NCBI GenBank assembly: GCA_017847835.1
Contig: JAGASH010000006.1
Coordinates: 20,160-84,159, forward strand
DNA: 64,000 bases
Direction of reading: 5' to 3'
Source of the DNA: Oscillospiraceae bacterium
Lineage (GTDB): Bacteria; Bacillota; Clostridia; Oscillospirales; Ruminococcaceae
Below the pieces are notes generated by a model, which was given only the letters and a program-made list of their open reading frames with translations, did no database searches and had not been told where the DNA came from. The position numbers were made by a program, and so were the translations under genes. Shown here in pieces: positions 44,371 to 52,397 of this stretch; position 1 is the first letter of the stretch, and every line of letters begins with the position of its first letter.

Positions 44371-45735
44371 TCACGAGAAAGCAGGCTCGTTTTCAACGCA
44401 AAGTCCTTTTTCCCGAACAACCTTTTCGATGTCCTCGATGTGCTTTTTGCAGATTTCCTTGGTTGCCGCTTCTGCCATAATTCGGAGCAGAGGCTCGGTT
44501 CCCGAGGGACGGACAAGCACTCGCCCGTCAGCTCCCAGAGCGTCTTCCGCGGCTTTTACCGCTGCCTGAACGTCCGGGTCATCAAGCACCGCTTTCTTGT
44601 CCTTGACGCGAACGTTCTTCAAAATCTGCGGATATACCGTCATTCCCGACGAAAGCTCGGAGAGCGCGCACTTCTTCGCGCAGATTACTTCCATAATTTT
44701 CAGCGCCGTGATAATTCCGTCACCCGTGCTCGCGTACTTGCTGAAAATAACGTGACCGCTGTTCTCGCCGCCGAGAACAAATCCTTTTTCATTCATACAT
44801 TCATAAACGTACTTGTCGCCGACAGGAGTTTTCTCGTACTTTATCCCAAGCTCGTCAAAAGCCTTGTAAAGACCGAGATTTGACATAACCGTGGTTACAA
44901 CCGTGTCGTTGTCGAGCTGTCCGCGCTCTTTGAGATAATTTCCGCAGATGTACAGGATTTTGTCCCCGTCAACAATATTCGCCTTGTCATCAACCGCGAT
45001 ACACCTGTCCGCGTCACCGTCAAAGGCAAATCCGCAGTCAAGCTGCTCCTCACGGACAAGGCTGACAAGATTTTCAATGTGCGTTGAACCACAGGCAAGG
45101 TTTATATTAAACCCGTCCGGCTTGTTTCCGACAACATACGTTTTTGCACCCAGAGCGTCAAAAACGCTCTTAGCAATTGTAAACGCAGAGCCGTTCGCAC
45201 AGTCAAGCCCTATTCTCTTTCCCTTGAAAGAGTGAGTTGCTAGCGTGATAAGATAGCCTATGTAACGGTTTCTGCCCGCGGAATAGTCCGCTGCTCTGCC
45301 GATTTCATTGCCCGTCGAAAGCGGGATTTCGGGAAGCTCGCCGTCAAGATATTTCTCAATCTCATCAATAACCGCGTCCTCCATTTTCTCGCCCTTTGAA
45401 TTGAACAGCTTTATTCCATTATCGGAAAAAGGGTTGTGAGATGCAGAAATCATAATTCCGCAGTCAAAATCGTCCGTTCTCACAACATAAGAAACCGAGG
45501 GAGTTGTGGTGACGTGAAGCAGATAAACGTCAGCGCCCGAAGCCGTAAGTCCCGCAGTAAGCGCGTACTCGAACATATAAGAGCTGCGGCGGGTGTCCTT
45601 TCCGATAACAACCTGACAGCGGTGCTCTTTGCCGTAATAATCACCGATAAATCTGCCTATCATAAAAGCGTGCTGAACGGTAAGACCGACGTTTGCCTCT
45701 CCGCGAAAACCGTCCGTTCCGAAATATTTTGCCAT
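44371..45735 (-). CDS. glmM: Phosphoglucosamine mutase
   Basis: 454 aa from ATG 45735 with AAGGAG upstream. N-terminal YFGTDGFRGEANVGLT, active serine loop SASHNPFSDNGIK, metal loop FDGDADRC, sugar loop GGENSGH, and phosphate-binding RPSGTEPLLRIM. It interconverts glucosamine-6- and glucosamine-1-phosphate for peptidoglycan precursors. Monocistronic between promoter 45770-45799 and the 44335 terminator. Confidence 0.94.
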   Translation of the reverse strand: MAKYFGTDGFRGEANVGLTVQHAFMIGRFIGDYYGKEHRCQVVIGKDTRRSSYMFEYALTAGLTASGADVYLLHVTTTPSVSYVVRTDDFDCGIMISASHNPFSDNGIKLFNSKGEKMEDAVIDEIEKYLDGELPEIPLSTGNEIGRAADYSAGRNRYIGYLITLATHSFKGKRIGLDCANGSAFTIAKSVFDALGAKTYVVGNKPDGFNINLACGSTHIENLVSLVREEQLDCGFAFDGDADRCIAVDDKANIVDGDKILYICGNYLKERGQLDNDTVVTTVMSNLGLYKAFDELGIKYEKTPVGDKYVYECMNEKGFVLGGENSGHVIFSKYASTGDGIITALKIMEVICAKKCALSELSSGMTVYPQILKNVRVKDKKAVLDDPDVQAAVKAAEDALGADGRVLVRPSGTEPLLRIMAEAATKEICKKHIEDIEKVVREKGLCVENEPAFS

Positions 45736-45769
45736 TTCAAATCTCCTTTTTCCATAAATCATTATTTAT

Positions 45770-45799
45770 ATTATACGTTATGTACCAACTGTTTGTCAA
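45770..45799 (-). promoter_or_regulatory. Promoter of glmM
   Basis: Minus-strand TTGACA (45794-45799), 18-base spacer, TATAAT (45770-45775). Confidence 0.75.
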
Positions 45800-45821
45800 T
45801 ATGATAAATTACAAAAAGTAC

Positions 45822-45850
45822 TTGATTTTTTCGGGGAAATGTTGTATAAT
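45822..45850 (+). promoter_or_regulatory. Promoter of the SRP RNA gene
   Basis: TTGATT (45822-45827), 17-base spacer, TATAAT (45845-45850). Confidence 0.8.
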
Positions 45851-45860
45851 ATAAAAGTTA

Positions 45861-45988
45861 AGTGTTTTCGATTATGGGAGCAGACCCCGACAACACGGCG
45901 CCGTGAACCATGTCAGGCGGGGAACCGAGCAGCATTAAGCGATTTGCCGCGTGTGTACGGCAAGCCTGTTCCCATAATCGAGAACACT
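45861..45988 (+). ncRNA. ffs: Signal recognition particle RNA (small bacterial type)
   Basis: The helix 8 core is present: GTCAGG...GGAA...GAGCAGCA within 45913-45937. The ends GTGTTTTCGATTATGGGA and TCCCATAATCGAGAACAC pair along about 17 bp and are followed by TTTT, which ends the transcript. It binds Ffh for co-translational targeting. The order ffs-dnaX-ybaB-recR is the usual Firmicutes arrangement. Confidence 0.93.
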
Positions 45989-46083
45989 TTTCATAATTGC
46001 TGAAAATTTCGGCGTTTCGGACGCTGATTTTGTGGATTGTTACAAGACGGCAAGACTATGAAAACAGAAACGGCGGTGGGGAA

Positions 46084-47853
46084 ATGTATCTTGCTTTATA
46101 CAGAAAATATCGTCCGAGAACATTTGACGATGTTGTGTCGCAGGAACCTATCACCACAACTCTGAAAAATCAGATAAAAAACGGCTCGACAGGTCACGCA
46201 TATCTGTTCACGGGCTCGCGCGGTACGGGTAAAACAACCTGCGCGAAAATCCTTTCTATGGCGGTGAACTGCCTCAATCCAAAGGACGGAAATCCCTGCC
46301 TTGAATGTGAGCGCTGCCGTGAAATTCTGGACGGCTCGGCTACCGATATCGTGGAAATGGACGCGGCTTCAAACAACGGCGTTGACGATGTTCGGCAGCT
46401 GCGCGACGAGGTGAATTACACGCCCGTTTCCTGCAAATATCGTGTTTACATCATCGACGAGGTTCATATGCTTTCGGCTGCCGCGTTCAACGCGCTTCTG
46501 AAAACGCTTGAAGAACCGCCCGCTCACGTCAAGTTTATCCTCGCGACAACCGAATTGCAAAAAGTTCCCGCAACGATAGTGTCGCGCTGTCAGCGGTTTG
46601 AGTTTCGCAGAATTGATATTGCGGACAGCGCAAAAAGGCTGTTTTTCGCGGCACAAGAGGAAGGAATTACCCTCGACAATGACGCGGCTGAGCTTATCTC
46701 GCGGCTTTCCGACGGAGGAATGCGCGACGCGCTCTCTGTTCTGGACAGGTGCGCTTCTGCGGACAAGCACGTCACAAGCGAAATCGTGAGAAGGTGCGCG
46801 GGAGTTGCCGACACATCTCACCTCACGGCATTTGCGAGAATGATTGCCGGAAATGACGCAGCGGGCTGCATAAGACTGCTCTCGGAGCTGTACAAGCGCT
46901 CGAAAGACCCCGCGCTGATTATCGACGATTTGTCGGAGCGTTTCCGCGACCTTATGATTTGCAAGGCTGCGCCCGATGACGTGGATTTGCTCGCGGCTCT
47001 GCCCTCCGAGCACGAGGATATAAAAGCGACAGCAGAGCTGTTTTCGCTGGGTGAAATTCTGCGCTGCCTGAATTTAATGCGGCAGTGTGCGGATAATATC
47101 GGAAAAACACGCGGACGGAAAATTCTCGCGGAGATGTGCTTTGTGAAGATGTGCGCGGGAATAAGCGACACCGAAAGCACGGCTCGCGCGGTAAGCGTAA
47201 AGCCCGAAATGCGCGTCAAGGAGCTTCCGAAAGAGGATTTTGTTCCGACGCCGCCCGAGAAAATGTCGCGCGAGAATTTGATAAATCTCAACCGAATGAG
47301 AGCGCTCGGCGAGGAAACCGCAAAGCTTGTTGAAGGCGAGGAAACCGCTCCCGTACAAGCGCCGCTGGTTTTCGAAGAGCCGAAAGTTCCCGAAACGGAA
47401 CAGCCCGCTCCCGAGGAAAAAGCCGACGAGAAGCCTGCCGAACAAGCAGCCGAAGCTCCTGAAAATCCTGTTGAAGAAACGGCTGAAGCTCCCGAAAAGG
47501 CTGAGGAAAAAGCTGAAGAAACGGCTGTTCCCGAAGCGATTTCTCCCGAGGAATGGCAGAGCGCTGTCGGAAAGCTCGACTTTATGACGCAGTCAATGCT
47601 CGAAGGCTCAAAGGCTGAAATAAAGAACAAAACGCTCGTAATCCGTTCCGCGAACAATATGCTCGTCAACAACGTCAAAAACGAGGAGCTCGACGCGTTC
47701 AAAAGCGAGATTTCGCGGGCGCTGGGCTATGAAATCGGAGTGGTTATCGAAAAGGAAACAGTTTCCGAAGCCGACGACGAGAAAAATCAAAGCGAAATAG
47801 ACAAGCTGCTGGGCAAAGCAAAGCAGCTTGGAATTGAAATAAAACAAGAATGA
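46084..47853 (+). CDS. dnaX: DNA polymerase III gamma/tau subunit
   Basis: 589 aa from ATG 46084 (GGTGGGG upstream; family N-terminus MYLALYRKYRPRTFDDV); a longer frame from 45997 is rejected. Walker A GSRGTGKTT (about residues 40-48), zinc module CLNPKDGNPCLECERC, sensor SRCQRF. Residues about 430-510 are a Pro/Glu/Ala-rich linker before the C-terminal tau region. It is the clamp-loader ATPase. Confidence 0.96.
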   Translation: MYLALYRKYRPRTFDDVVSQEPITTTLKNQIKNGSTGHAYLFTGSRGTGKTTCAKILSMAVNCLNPKDGNPCLECERCREILDGSATDIVEMDAASNNGVDDVRQLRDEVNYTPVSCKYRVYIIDEVHMLSAAAFNALLKTLEEPPAHVKFILATTELQKVPATIVSRCQRFEFRRIDIADSAKRLFFAAQEEGITLDNDAAELISRLSDGGMRDALSVLDRCASADKHVTSEIVRRCAGVADTSHLTAFARMIAGNDAAGCIRLLSELYKRSKDPALIIDDLSERFRDLMICKAAPDDVDLLAALPSEHEDIKATAELFSLGEILRCLNLMRQCADNIGKTRGRKILAEMCFVKMCAGISDTESTARAVSVKPEMRVKELPKEDFVPTPPEKMSRENLINLNRMRALGEETAKLVEGEETAPVQAPLVFEEPKVPETEQPAPEEKADEKPAEQAAEAPENPVEETAEAPEKAEEKAEETAVPEAISPEEWQSAVGKLDFMTQSMLEGSKAEIKNKTLVIRSANNMLVNNVKNEELDAFKSEISRALGYEIGVVIEKETVSEADDEKNQSEIDKLLGKAKQLGIEIKQE

Positions 47854-47865
47854 GAGGTAAATTTT

Positions 47866-48213
47866 ATGAAATCAAGACTTCCCGCAGAGTATCAGAATTC
47901 CGGAGCAAATATGAACCAGATGGTGAGAAAAGCTCAGAAAATGCAGGAGGATATCACCCGCATTCAGGAGGAGCTCGAAGCCAAGGAGTTCACAAAGCAG
48001 GTTGGCGGCGGAGCGCTTGAGCTGGTTATGACCGGCGACAAGAAGCTCAAGTCCGTAACGCTCAAGCCCGAGGTTGTTGACCCCGAGGATATCGAAATGC
48101 TTCAGGACCTTATCATCAGCGGCGTGAACGAAATCATCTCCGAAATCGAGGAGTACAGCACCGAGGAAATGTCCAAGGTAACAGGCGGCGTTTCTATGCC
48201 GGGACTGTTCTGA
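47866..48213 (+). CDS. YbaB/EbfC nucleoid-associated protein
   Basis: 115 aa. N-terminal helix MNQMVRKAQKMQEDITRIQEEL followed by KEFTKQVGGGALELVMTGDKKL, the YbaB core. A DNA-binding dimer, almost always between dnaX and recR, as here. GAGAGG lies before ATG. The C-terminus is Gly/Met-rich (TGGVSMPGLF). Confidence 0.95.
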   Translation: MKSRLPAEYQNSGANMNQMVRKAQKMQEDITRIQEELEAKEFTKQVGGGALELVMTGDKKLKSVTLKPEVVDPEDIEMLQDLIISGVNEIISEIEEYSTEEMSKVTGGVSMPGLF

Positions 48214-48219
48214 TAAGCG

Positions 48220-48816
48220 ATGTCCGAATTTGTGTCTTTGCCGCTTGCTCTTGCAGCGGAACAGTTTGCAAAACTGCCGGGAATTGGCATAAAAACCGCC
48301 CAGCGGTTGGCTTACTATGTGCTTAATCTGCCCGAAAACGAGGTCTGCGAGCTTGCCGACAATCTTGTGAAAGCAAGAAAAAGCGTGCGGCTTTGTTCGT
48401 GCTGCCAGAATTTCACCGAGCGCGACATCTGCGAAATCTGTTCCGATGAAAACCGCGACAAAAGCGTGGTTTGCGTTGTGGAAAGCCCGAAGGACGTGTC
48501 CGCGTTTGAGAGAGCGGGCGGTTACGAGGGACTTTATCACGTTTTGCACGGGCTGCTTTCGCCTATGGACGGCATAACCGCCGAGGACTTGAAAATCAAG
48601 GAATTGCTCGGGCGGCTGTCAGACGTGAAAGAGGTCATTATGGCGACAAACCCGACCGTCGAGGGCGAAGCAACCGCGATGTACATCAGCAGGCTGATAA
48701 AACCGCTCGGAGTAAAGGTGACGAGGCTTGCCTACGGTTTGCCCGCGGGCTCGGCTCTCGAATTTGCCGACGATGTTACGCTTGTCAAGGCTCTCGAAAA
48801 CAGAAATGAGCTATAA
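48220..48816 (+). CDS. recR: Recombination protein RecR
   Basis: 198 aa. N-terminal helix-hairpin-helix (LPGIGIKTAQRLAYYVL), zinc finger C-x2-C-x8-C-x2-C (CSCCQNFTERDICEIC), and a Toprim domain (VVCVVESPKDVSAFERAG). It works with RecF/RecO in recombinational repair. It starts 6 bases after ybaB and is closed by a terminator. Confidence 0.96.
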   Translation: MSEFVSLPLALAAEQFAKLPGIGIKTAQRLAYYVLNLPENEVCELADNLVKARKSVRLCSCCQNFTERDICEICSDENRDKSVVCVVESPKDVSAFERAGGYEGLYHVLHGLLSPMDGITAEDLKIKELLGRLSDVKEVIMATNPTVEGEATAMYISRLIKPLGVKVTRLAYGLPAGSALEFADDVTLVKALENRNEL

Positions 48817-48824
48817 TCAAAAAC

Positions 48825-48856
48825 TGCCCGAGTATCACGCTCGGGCATTTTCTTTT
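48825..48856 (+). terminator. Terminator of the ffs-dnaX-ybaB-recR block
   Basis: TGCCCGAG (48825-48832) pairs with CTCGGGCA (48840-48847), then TTTTCTTTT. Confidence 0.85.
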
Positions 48857-48880
48857 GACCGCAAAAGCCGCCTTAAACCA

Positions 48881-48914
48881 CAAAAGCCGCCCTTGATTTT
48901 CACCAAAGGCGGCT
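48881..48914 (-). terminator. Terminator of comFB
   Basis: On minus, AGCCGCC (48908-48914) pairs with GGCGGCT (48885-48891), then TTTTG. Confidence 0.65.
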
Positions 48915-48935
48915 GATTTTCCTAAAAACGCAGGT

Positions 48936-49205
48936 TTACTTCTGATTGTGAGAGGGGTTCTGCGAAACGCACGCAATCGCGTTAGAAACGGCAACATTAA
49001 TATCGACAACCTTCTGGCGAAGCGTCGAGTCAAGCTTTGTGAAAAGCTCGCCGTTGTGGGTGCTGACATATTTAGCGGGAAGCTTGTTAAGAGCAATCGC
49101 TTTCATATCTTCAAGGCAGCGCTCGCACTTGCAGCAATTTTCAGAGCGAAGCATTTCTTCAAGTCTATCGTCCACAACCTTTTCCATAACGTTTACAAGA
49201 GCCAT
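48936..49205 (-). CDS. Late competence development protein ComFB-like
   Basis: 89 aa from ATG 49205 (GAGG eight bases upstream). The family pattern is LVNVMEKVVDDRLEEML followed by a Cys pair region CCKCERCLEDMKAIALNKLPAKYV. ComFB-type proteins are small zinc-containing proteins; in some bacteria they bind c-di-GMP or relate to competence and motility. Monocistronic, divergent from the deacetylase gene. Confidence 0.8.
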   Translation of the reverse strand: MALVNVMEKVVDDRLEEMLRSENCCKCERCLEDMKAIALNKLPAKYVSTHNGELFTKLDSTLRQKVVDINVAVSNAIACVSQNPSHNQK

Positions 49206-49253
49206 ACCCAAATCCTCTTTTCCGTGTCGCATTTTGCGCACTTATACATATTT

Positions 49254-49282
49254 ATTATATACCTTGCTGTTCGTTTTGTCAA
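49254..49282 (-). promoter_or_regulatory. Promoter of comFB
   Basis: Minus-strand TTGACA (49277-49282), 17-base spacer, TATAAT (49254-49259): perfect consensus. Confidence 0.8.
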
Positions 49283-49318
49283 GTGTTTTGAAAAAGTTTA
49301 TGTGATTTTTTCTGCTTG

Positions 49319-49348
49319 TCATATCTGTCCGCGTTTTTTCATAACAAT
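49319..49348 (+). promoter_or_regulatory. Possible SigE-like mother-cell promoter of the deacetylase
   Basis: TCATATC (about 49319-49325), about 14 bases, CATAACAAT (49340-49348). It resembles the SigE pattern (ATA-type -35, CATACANT-type -10), and no SigA consensus precedes the gene. Weak evidence alone, but it agrees with a sporulation role. Confidence 0.35.
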
Positions 49349-49377
49349 ATAACAAAAAATTCAACGGAGGTTACTAT

Positions 49378-50136
49378 ATGAGAGCAGTTTCTATAACAAA
49401 ACGACAAATCAAGCGCATAGCCGCAATAACCGCAGCAGCCGCGGCAACAGCTGCCGTGATAATCACCGCCGCTGTCACTTCAGTCGGCACAAAAGCAGAG
49501 CAGCGAAAGCTCCCGATTTACCGCGTGGAGCGCGCCGACAACAAGATTGCCGTCACATTTGACGTTGCGTGGGAAAACTCGAACACCGACGAGTTGCTCG
49601 ATATCCTCGATGAATATGACGCAAAGGCAACCTTTTTCATCACGGGTGACTGGTGCGACCGTTATCCCGACGATGTGAAAAAGTTTGCAGACGCGGGTCA
49701 CGAAATCGAAAATCACTCCGACAAGCACCCGCACGTCGAGGGAATTAACGTCAACGATTTAATCAACGACACGCGCGAGTGTTCCCGAAAAATCAAGATG
49801 ATTACAGGAAAAGAACCCGTGCTTTACAGAGCGCCCTACGGGGAATATGACGACTCACTTCTCACAACGCTTGAAGGTATGGGTCTGAAAACAATCCAAT
49901 GGGACGTTGAACCAAACGATACAGATGGAAAATCCCTTGCAGAGCCGTTTCGTAAGCTCTGCGGGGATTTTTCAGAATTTCCACTCGATTTCAATGCGTT
50001 CTTCCCACAGCAAAACCCGCGAGATGAACTCTCCCGCAATTCTTCGCTTCACTTCAACGGGCATTTCCGGAAAATCGTCCAGCAGCGTTATCACGGTTTC
50101 ATAGCTCTCCCGCGGAAGCTCTTCGCACGAATTTGA
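49378..50136 (+). CDS. Sporulation-type polysaccharide deacetylase, 5' part, interrupted
   Basis: The native coding part is 49378-49910 (177 codons); beyond that the frame runs into the inserted element and stops at 50136, giving a 252-aa truncated product. Membrane anchor helix at residues 14-35. NodB motifs 1-3 are present: TFDVAWE, HSDKHPH (His ligands) and RAPYGEY. Motif 4 is cut after TIQWDV. The gene resumes at 54270. Closest type is PdaB, a spore-cortex or forespore-envelope deacetylase; GGAGG precedes ATG. Confidence 0.88.
   Translation: MRAVSITKRQIKRIAAITAAAAATAAVIITAAVTSVGTKAEQRKLPIYRVERADNKIAVTFDVAWENSNTDELLDILDEYDAKATFFITGDWCDRYPDDVKKFADAGHEIENHSDKHPHVEGINVNDLINDTRECSRKIKMITGKEPVLYRAPYGEYDDSLLTTLEGMGLKTIQWDVEPNDTDGKSLAEPFRKLCGDFSEFPLDFNAFFPQQNPRDELSRNSSLHFNGHFRKIVQQRYHGFIALPRKLFARI
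49909..49931. other. attL: left junction of the inserted element
   Basis: Core GA at 49909-49910. The element side has GATAC (49918-49922) and TGGAAA (49926-49931), the mirror half of the arm at the right end. The gene side ends in GGGACGTT. Confidence 0.75.
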
Positions 50137-51453
50137 AAGCTCCCGCCGAAGTTCTTCGCGCTCGGAAATCAGCTTTTCCAGACGCTCTTCAAGAACTTTT
50201 CCTATCGAAACGTTTGTTTCGGAAATCCTGCTCACGAGATTGTCAATCTGCTCGTCAAGCGCTTCGAGCCGCATTTTAATTCTGTTTGCTTTAGGAGAGG
50301 ATTTTGGCTTTTCGCTCGGGTGAAAGCCTCGGATTTCCGTGAATTTCTTTTTCAGTTCCGAATATACCGCGTCCTCCGCGTCCGAAATCAGCGGTTTTCC
50401 CGAAATTCCCGCGCAGGTGTGGTGGTTTGCCCTGCCCGAGCAATAAAAATATTCACCCGACACAACCCGCATTGCATAGCCGCATTTCCCACATTTCAGC
50501 AGTCCCGTCAGCCACGAATACGAGCCGCTTTTGCCTTTTTTGAGCTGCGTGTTCCCGTCAAGCTTTCGCTGAACGTCAAGCCACAGCTCCGATGAAATCA
50601 CACCGTTATGCAAGCCCAGCGACAAAACGTGCCCGCTGACGTCGGTGTATTTTCGCTCGTTTGCCTCGCGCTTTCCGTACAGGAAACAGCCGCGTTCTCC
50701 CGTGAAATCCTCCGCAGGATTTGAGATTTTCGCGCCCTTTTCCTTGAAATACCGAAAAACCTCCATATCAGCGCAGACGTAAACGGGGCTGCGCAGAATA
50801 CGGCTGAGCTTGCTGCTGTCCCAGAGCGCGCCCGCAGGCGACGGGATTTCGCGCTCGTTCAGCGCTTTCACGATATCTCCGAGTGAACAGCCGCTTTTGC
50901 CGTATTCGGAAAATATGTACTCAACCGTTGAAATATCGCTGTTAGGCGAGAGCGCTGACGTTCGCACACCGCCGAGCTTTGTCGGGATTTTGTCGAAGCC
51001 GTACACGGGAACACCGCCGAGATACATTCCCTTTTCACCGCGTGAATAGTAGTTGTCGCGGACGCGCAGAAGAATATTTTCACGTTCAAGCTCCGCGAAA
51101 ACCATTATAATCCCGAGCATTGCCCTGCCTATTGCCGTTGACGTGTCGAACGTTTCCACGGTTGACGCAAACTCAACTCCGTATTTCCGGAAAATCTCGA
51201 CAAGTCCCGAAAAATCGCACAACGAACGGCTAATTCTGTCCAGCTTGTACACGACGAGCTTTGCGATTTCACCCGATTTTATATCCGCGAGAAGCTGCTG
51301 AAACTGCGGACGTTCGAGATTTTTCCCGCTCCAGCCTTTGTCCGTGTACACTCGGATTTCTCCCTCGCAGCACCGTCTGCAAGCCTCAATCTGTGTTTCT
51401 ATGGAAATGCTGTCCTTTTTGTCAACGCTTTGCCGCGCATAAATCGCCGTCAT
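49972..51453 (-). CDS. Large serine recombinase (SpoIVCA/SprA-like)
   Basis: 493 aa. Resolvase domain with catalytic Ser9 in YARQSVDKKDS, and arginines in LVVYKLDRISRS and AELERENI. A recombinase domain follows (about 165-270), then a zinc ribbon (CGKCGYAM ... YYC ... HHTC, about 325-360) and a coiled coil (about 385-445). This is the architecture of phage-type and sporulation-type large serine recombinases, which cut attP/attB at a 2-bp core. Its stop codon lies 61 bases inside the element's left end. GGGGGAACG precedes ATG 51453. Confidence 0.95.
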   Translation of the reverse strand: MTAIYARQSVDKKDSISIETQIEACRRCCEGEIRVYTDKGWSGKNLERPQFQQLLADIKSGEIAKLVVYKLDRISRSLCDFSGLVEIFRKYGVEFASTVETFDTSTAIGRAMLGIIMVFAELERENILLRVRDNYYSRGEKGMYLGGVPVYGFDKIPTKLGGVRTSALSPNSDISTVEYIFSEYGKSGCSLGDIVKALNEREIPSPAGALWDSSKLSRILRSPVYVCADMEVFRYFKEKGAKISNPAEDFTGERGCFLYGKREANERKYTDVSGHVLSLGLHNGVISSELWLDVQRKLDGNTQLKKGKSGSYSWLTGLLKCGKCGYAMRVVSGEYFYCSGRANHHTCAGISGKPLISDAEDAVYSELKKKFTEIRGFHPSEKPKSSPKANRIKMRLEALDEQIDNLVSRISETNVSIGKVLEERLEKLISEREELRRELSNSCEELPRESYETVITLLDDFPEMPVEVKRRIAGEFISRVLLWEERIEIEWKF

Positions 51454-51469
51454 TTATCGTTCCCCCAAA

Positions 51470-51592
51470 TCAAGCGTTTTTGCCGATTTCCCGCTTATAC
51501 CGCAAAAGCTCCTCGTAAACCCGCCGTGCGGCTTCATTCCGCGGTTTTTCCGTCTGCGCGCAGGGTGATTTTGTCGTGATTTTATAACCCAT
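51470..51592 (-). CDS. 40-aa small protein next to the recombinase
   Basis: ATG 51592 follows AAAGGGGCGGG; the peptide starts MGYKITTKSPCAQTEKP and ends in a basic helix (ARRVYEELLRYKREIGKNA). It stops 16 bases before the recombinase ATG, so the two are co-transcribed. Function unknown. Size, charge and position would fit an accessory such as a recombination directionality factor, but no motif proves it. Confidence 0.55.
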   Translation of the reverse strand: MGYKITTKSPCAQTEKPRNEAARRVYEELLRYKREIGKNA

Positions 51593-51651
51593 TTTCCCGC
51601 CCCTTTCTCACTATAAATATAGTTTGTCCGAGGACGGATTATGACAGGCAA

Positions 51652-51683
51652 AACAAAAAGGCACACTAAAAAGGTATGCCTTT
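51652..51683 (-). terminator. Terminator of the kdpDE-like operon
   Basis: On minus, AAAGGCATAC pairs with GTGTGCCTTT (one G-T pair), then TTTTTG. It separates kdpDE from the recombinase unit. Confidence 0.75.
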
Positions 51684-51698
51684 ATAATTTTTCGATTT

Positions 51699-52397
51699 TC
51701 AGAGCTTGTTCATTCGATAGCCTACTCCGACGTGAGTTTGAATATACTGCTGACCGGATTTCGAGCTCTTGTCGAGCTTCTTGCGAAGCGTTGCCATAAA
51801 CACTCGCAGCGACGCAACATCGCTGTCAAACGAGCTGCCCCAGATACTGTTTGTGATAAACGTATGCGTGAGAACTTTTCCGCTGTTTTTCGCCAGAAGG
51901 CACAAAAGCTTGTATTCAATCGGCGTGAGGTGGATTTCCTCGCTGTTTATAAACACGCTTCCCGCAGCGTAATCAATCTTCATCTCACCGTTTCTGAACT
52001 CGGAGTCCTCGGGGTCGGAATTTTTAAGGCTTGCAAGACGGCGCTGCGTAACGCGAAGCCTTGCAAGAAGCTCCTCGACGGAAAACGGCTTTGTGAGGTA
52101 ATCGTCGGCGCCGGAGTCAAGAGCGTCGATTTTGTCGGTATCCTCGCAGCGTGCGCTAATCACAATTATCGGCACCTCCGACCAATTGCGGACGCGCTTT
52201 ATCACGTCAATTCCGTCGATATCCGGCAGCCCCAAATCCAACAAAACGATATCCGGCTTCTTCGACGAAATTGCCTGAAGCGCGTTCTGACCGTTTTCGG
52301 CTCTTATGTACCTGTAATCGTGAGTATCCAGCGTTGTCGTGATAAGATTTCGCACAGCGATGTCGTCTTCAACCACAAGAATTGTTGTTTTATTCAT
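51699..52397 (-). CDS. KdpE-like OmpR-family response regulator
   Basis: 232 aa from ATG 52397. Receiver domain with the acidic pair (VVEDD), phospho-Asp in VLLDLGLPDIDG (about residue 53), Thr/Ser in VISARCED and Lys in YLTKPFSVEEL. OmpR winged helix from about 130, ending in YIQTHVGVGYRM, typical of KdpE. It overlaps the kinase stop by 8 bases. No kdpFABC is in the window, so its target may be on or off the element. Confidence 0.88.
   Translation of the reverse strand: MNKTTILVVEDDIAVRNLITTTLDTHDYRYIRAENGQNALQAISSKKPDIVLLDLGLPDIDGIDVIKRVRNWSEVPIIVISARCEDTDKIDALDSGADDYLTKPFSVEELLARLRVTQRRLASLKNSDPEDSEFRNGEMKIDYAAGSVFINSEEIHLTPIEYKLLCLLAKNSGKVLTHTFITNSIWGSSFDSDVASLRVFMATLRKKLDKSSKSGQQYIQTHVGVGYRMNKL

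Noticed and set aside
45997..46083. N-terminal extension of dnaX
   Set aside because: The family N-terminus MYLALYRKYRPRTF starts at 46084 behind GGTGGGG; the extension lies just after the SRP RNA and has no ribosome site.
49911..50136. C-terminal continuation of the deacetylase frame past VEPNDTDG
   Set aside because: After QWDV the sequence leaves the NodB family and runs antisense through the end of the recombinase gene; it is an accidental fusion frame.
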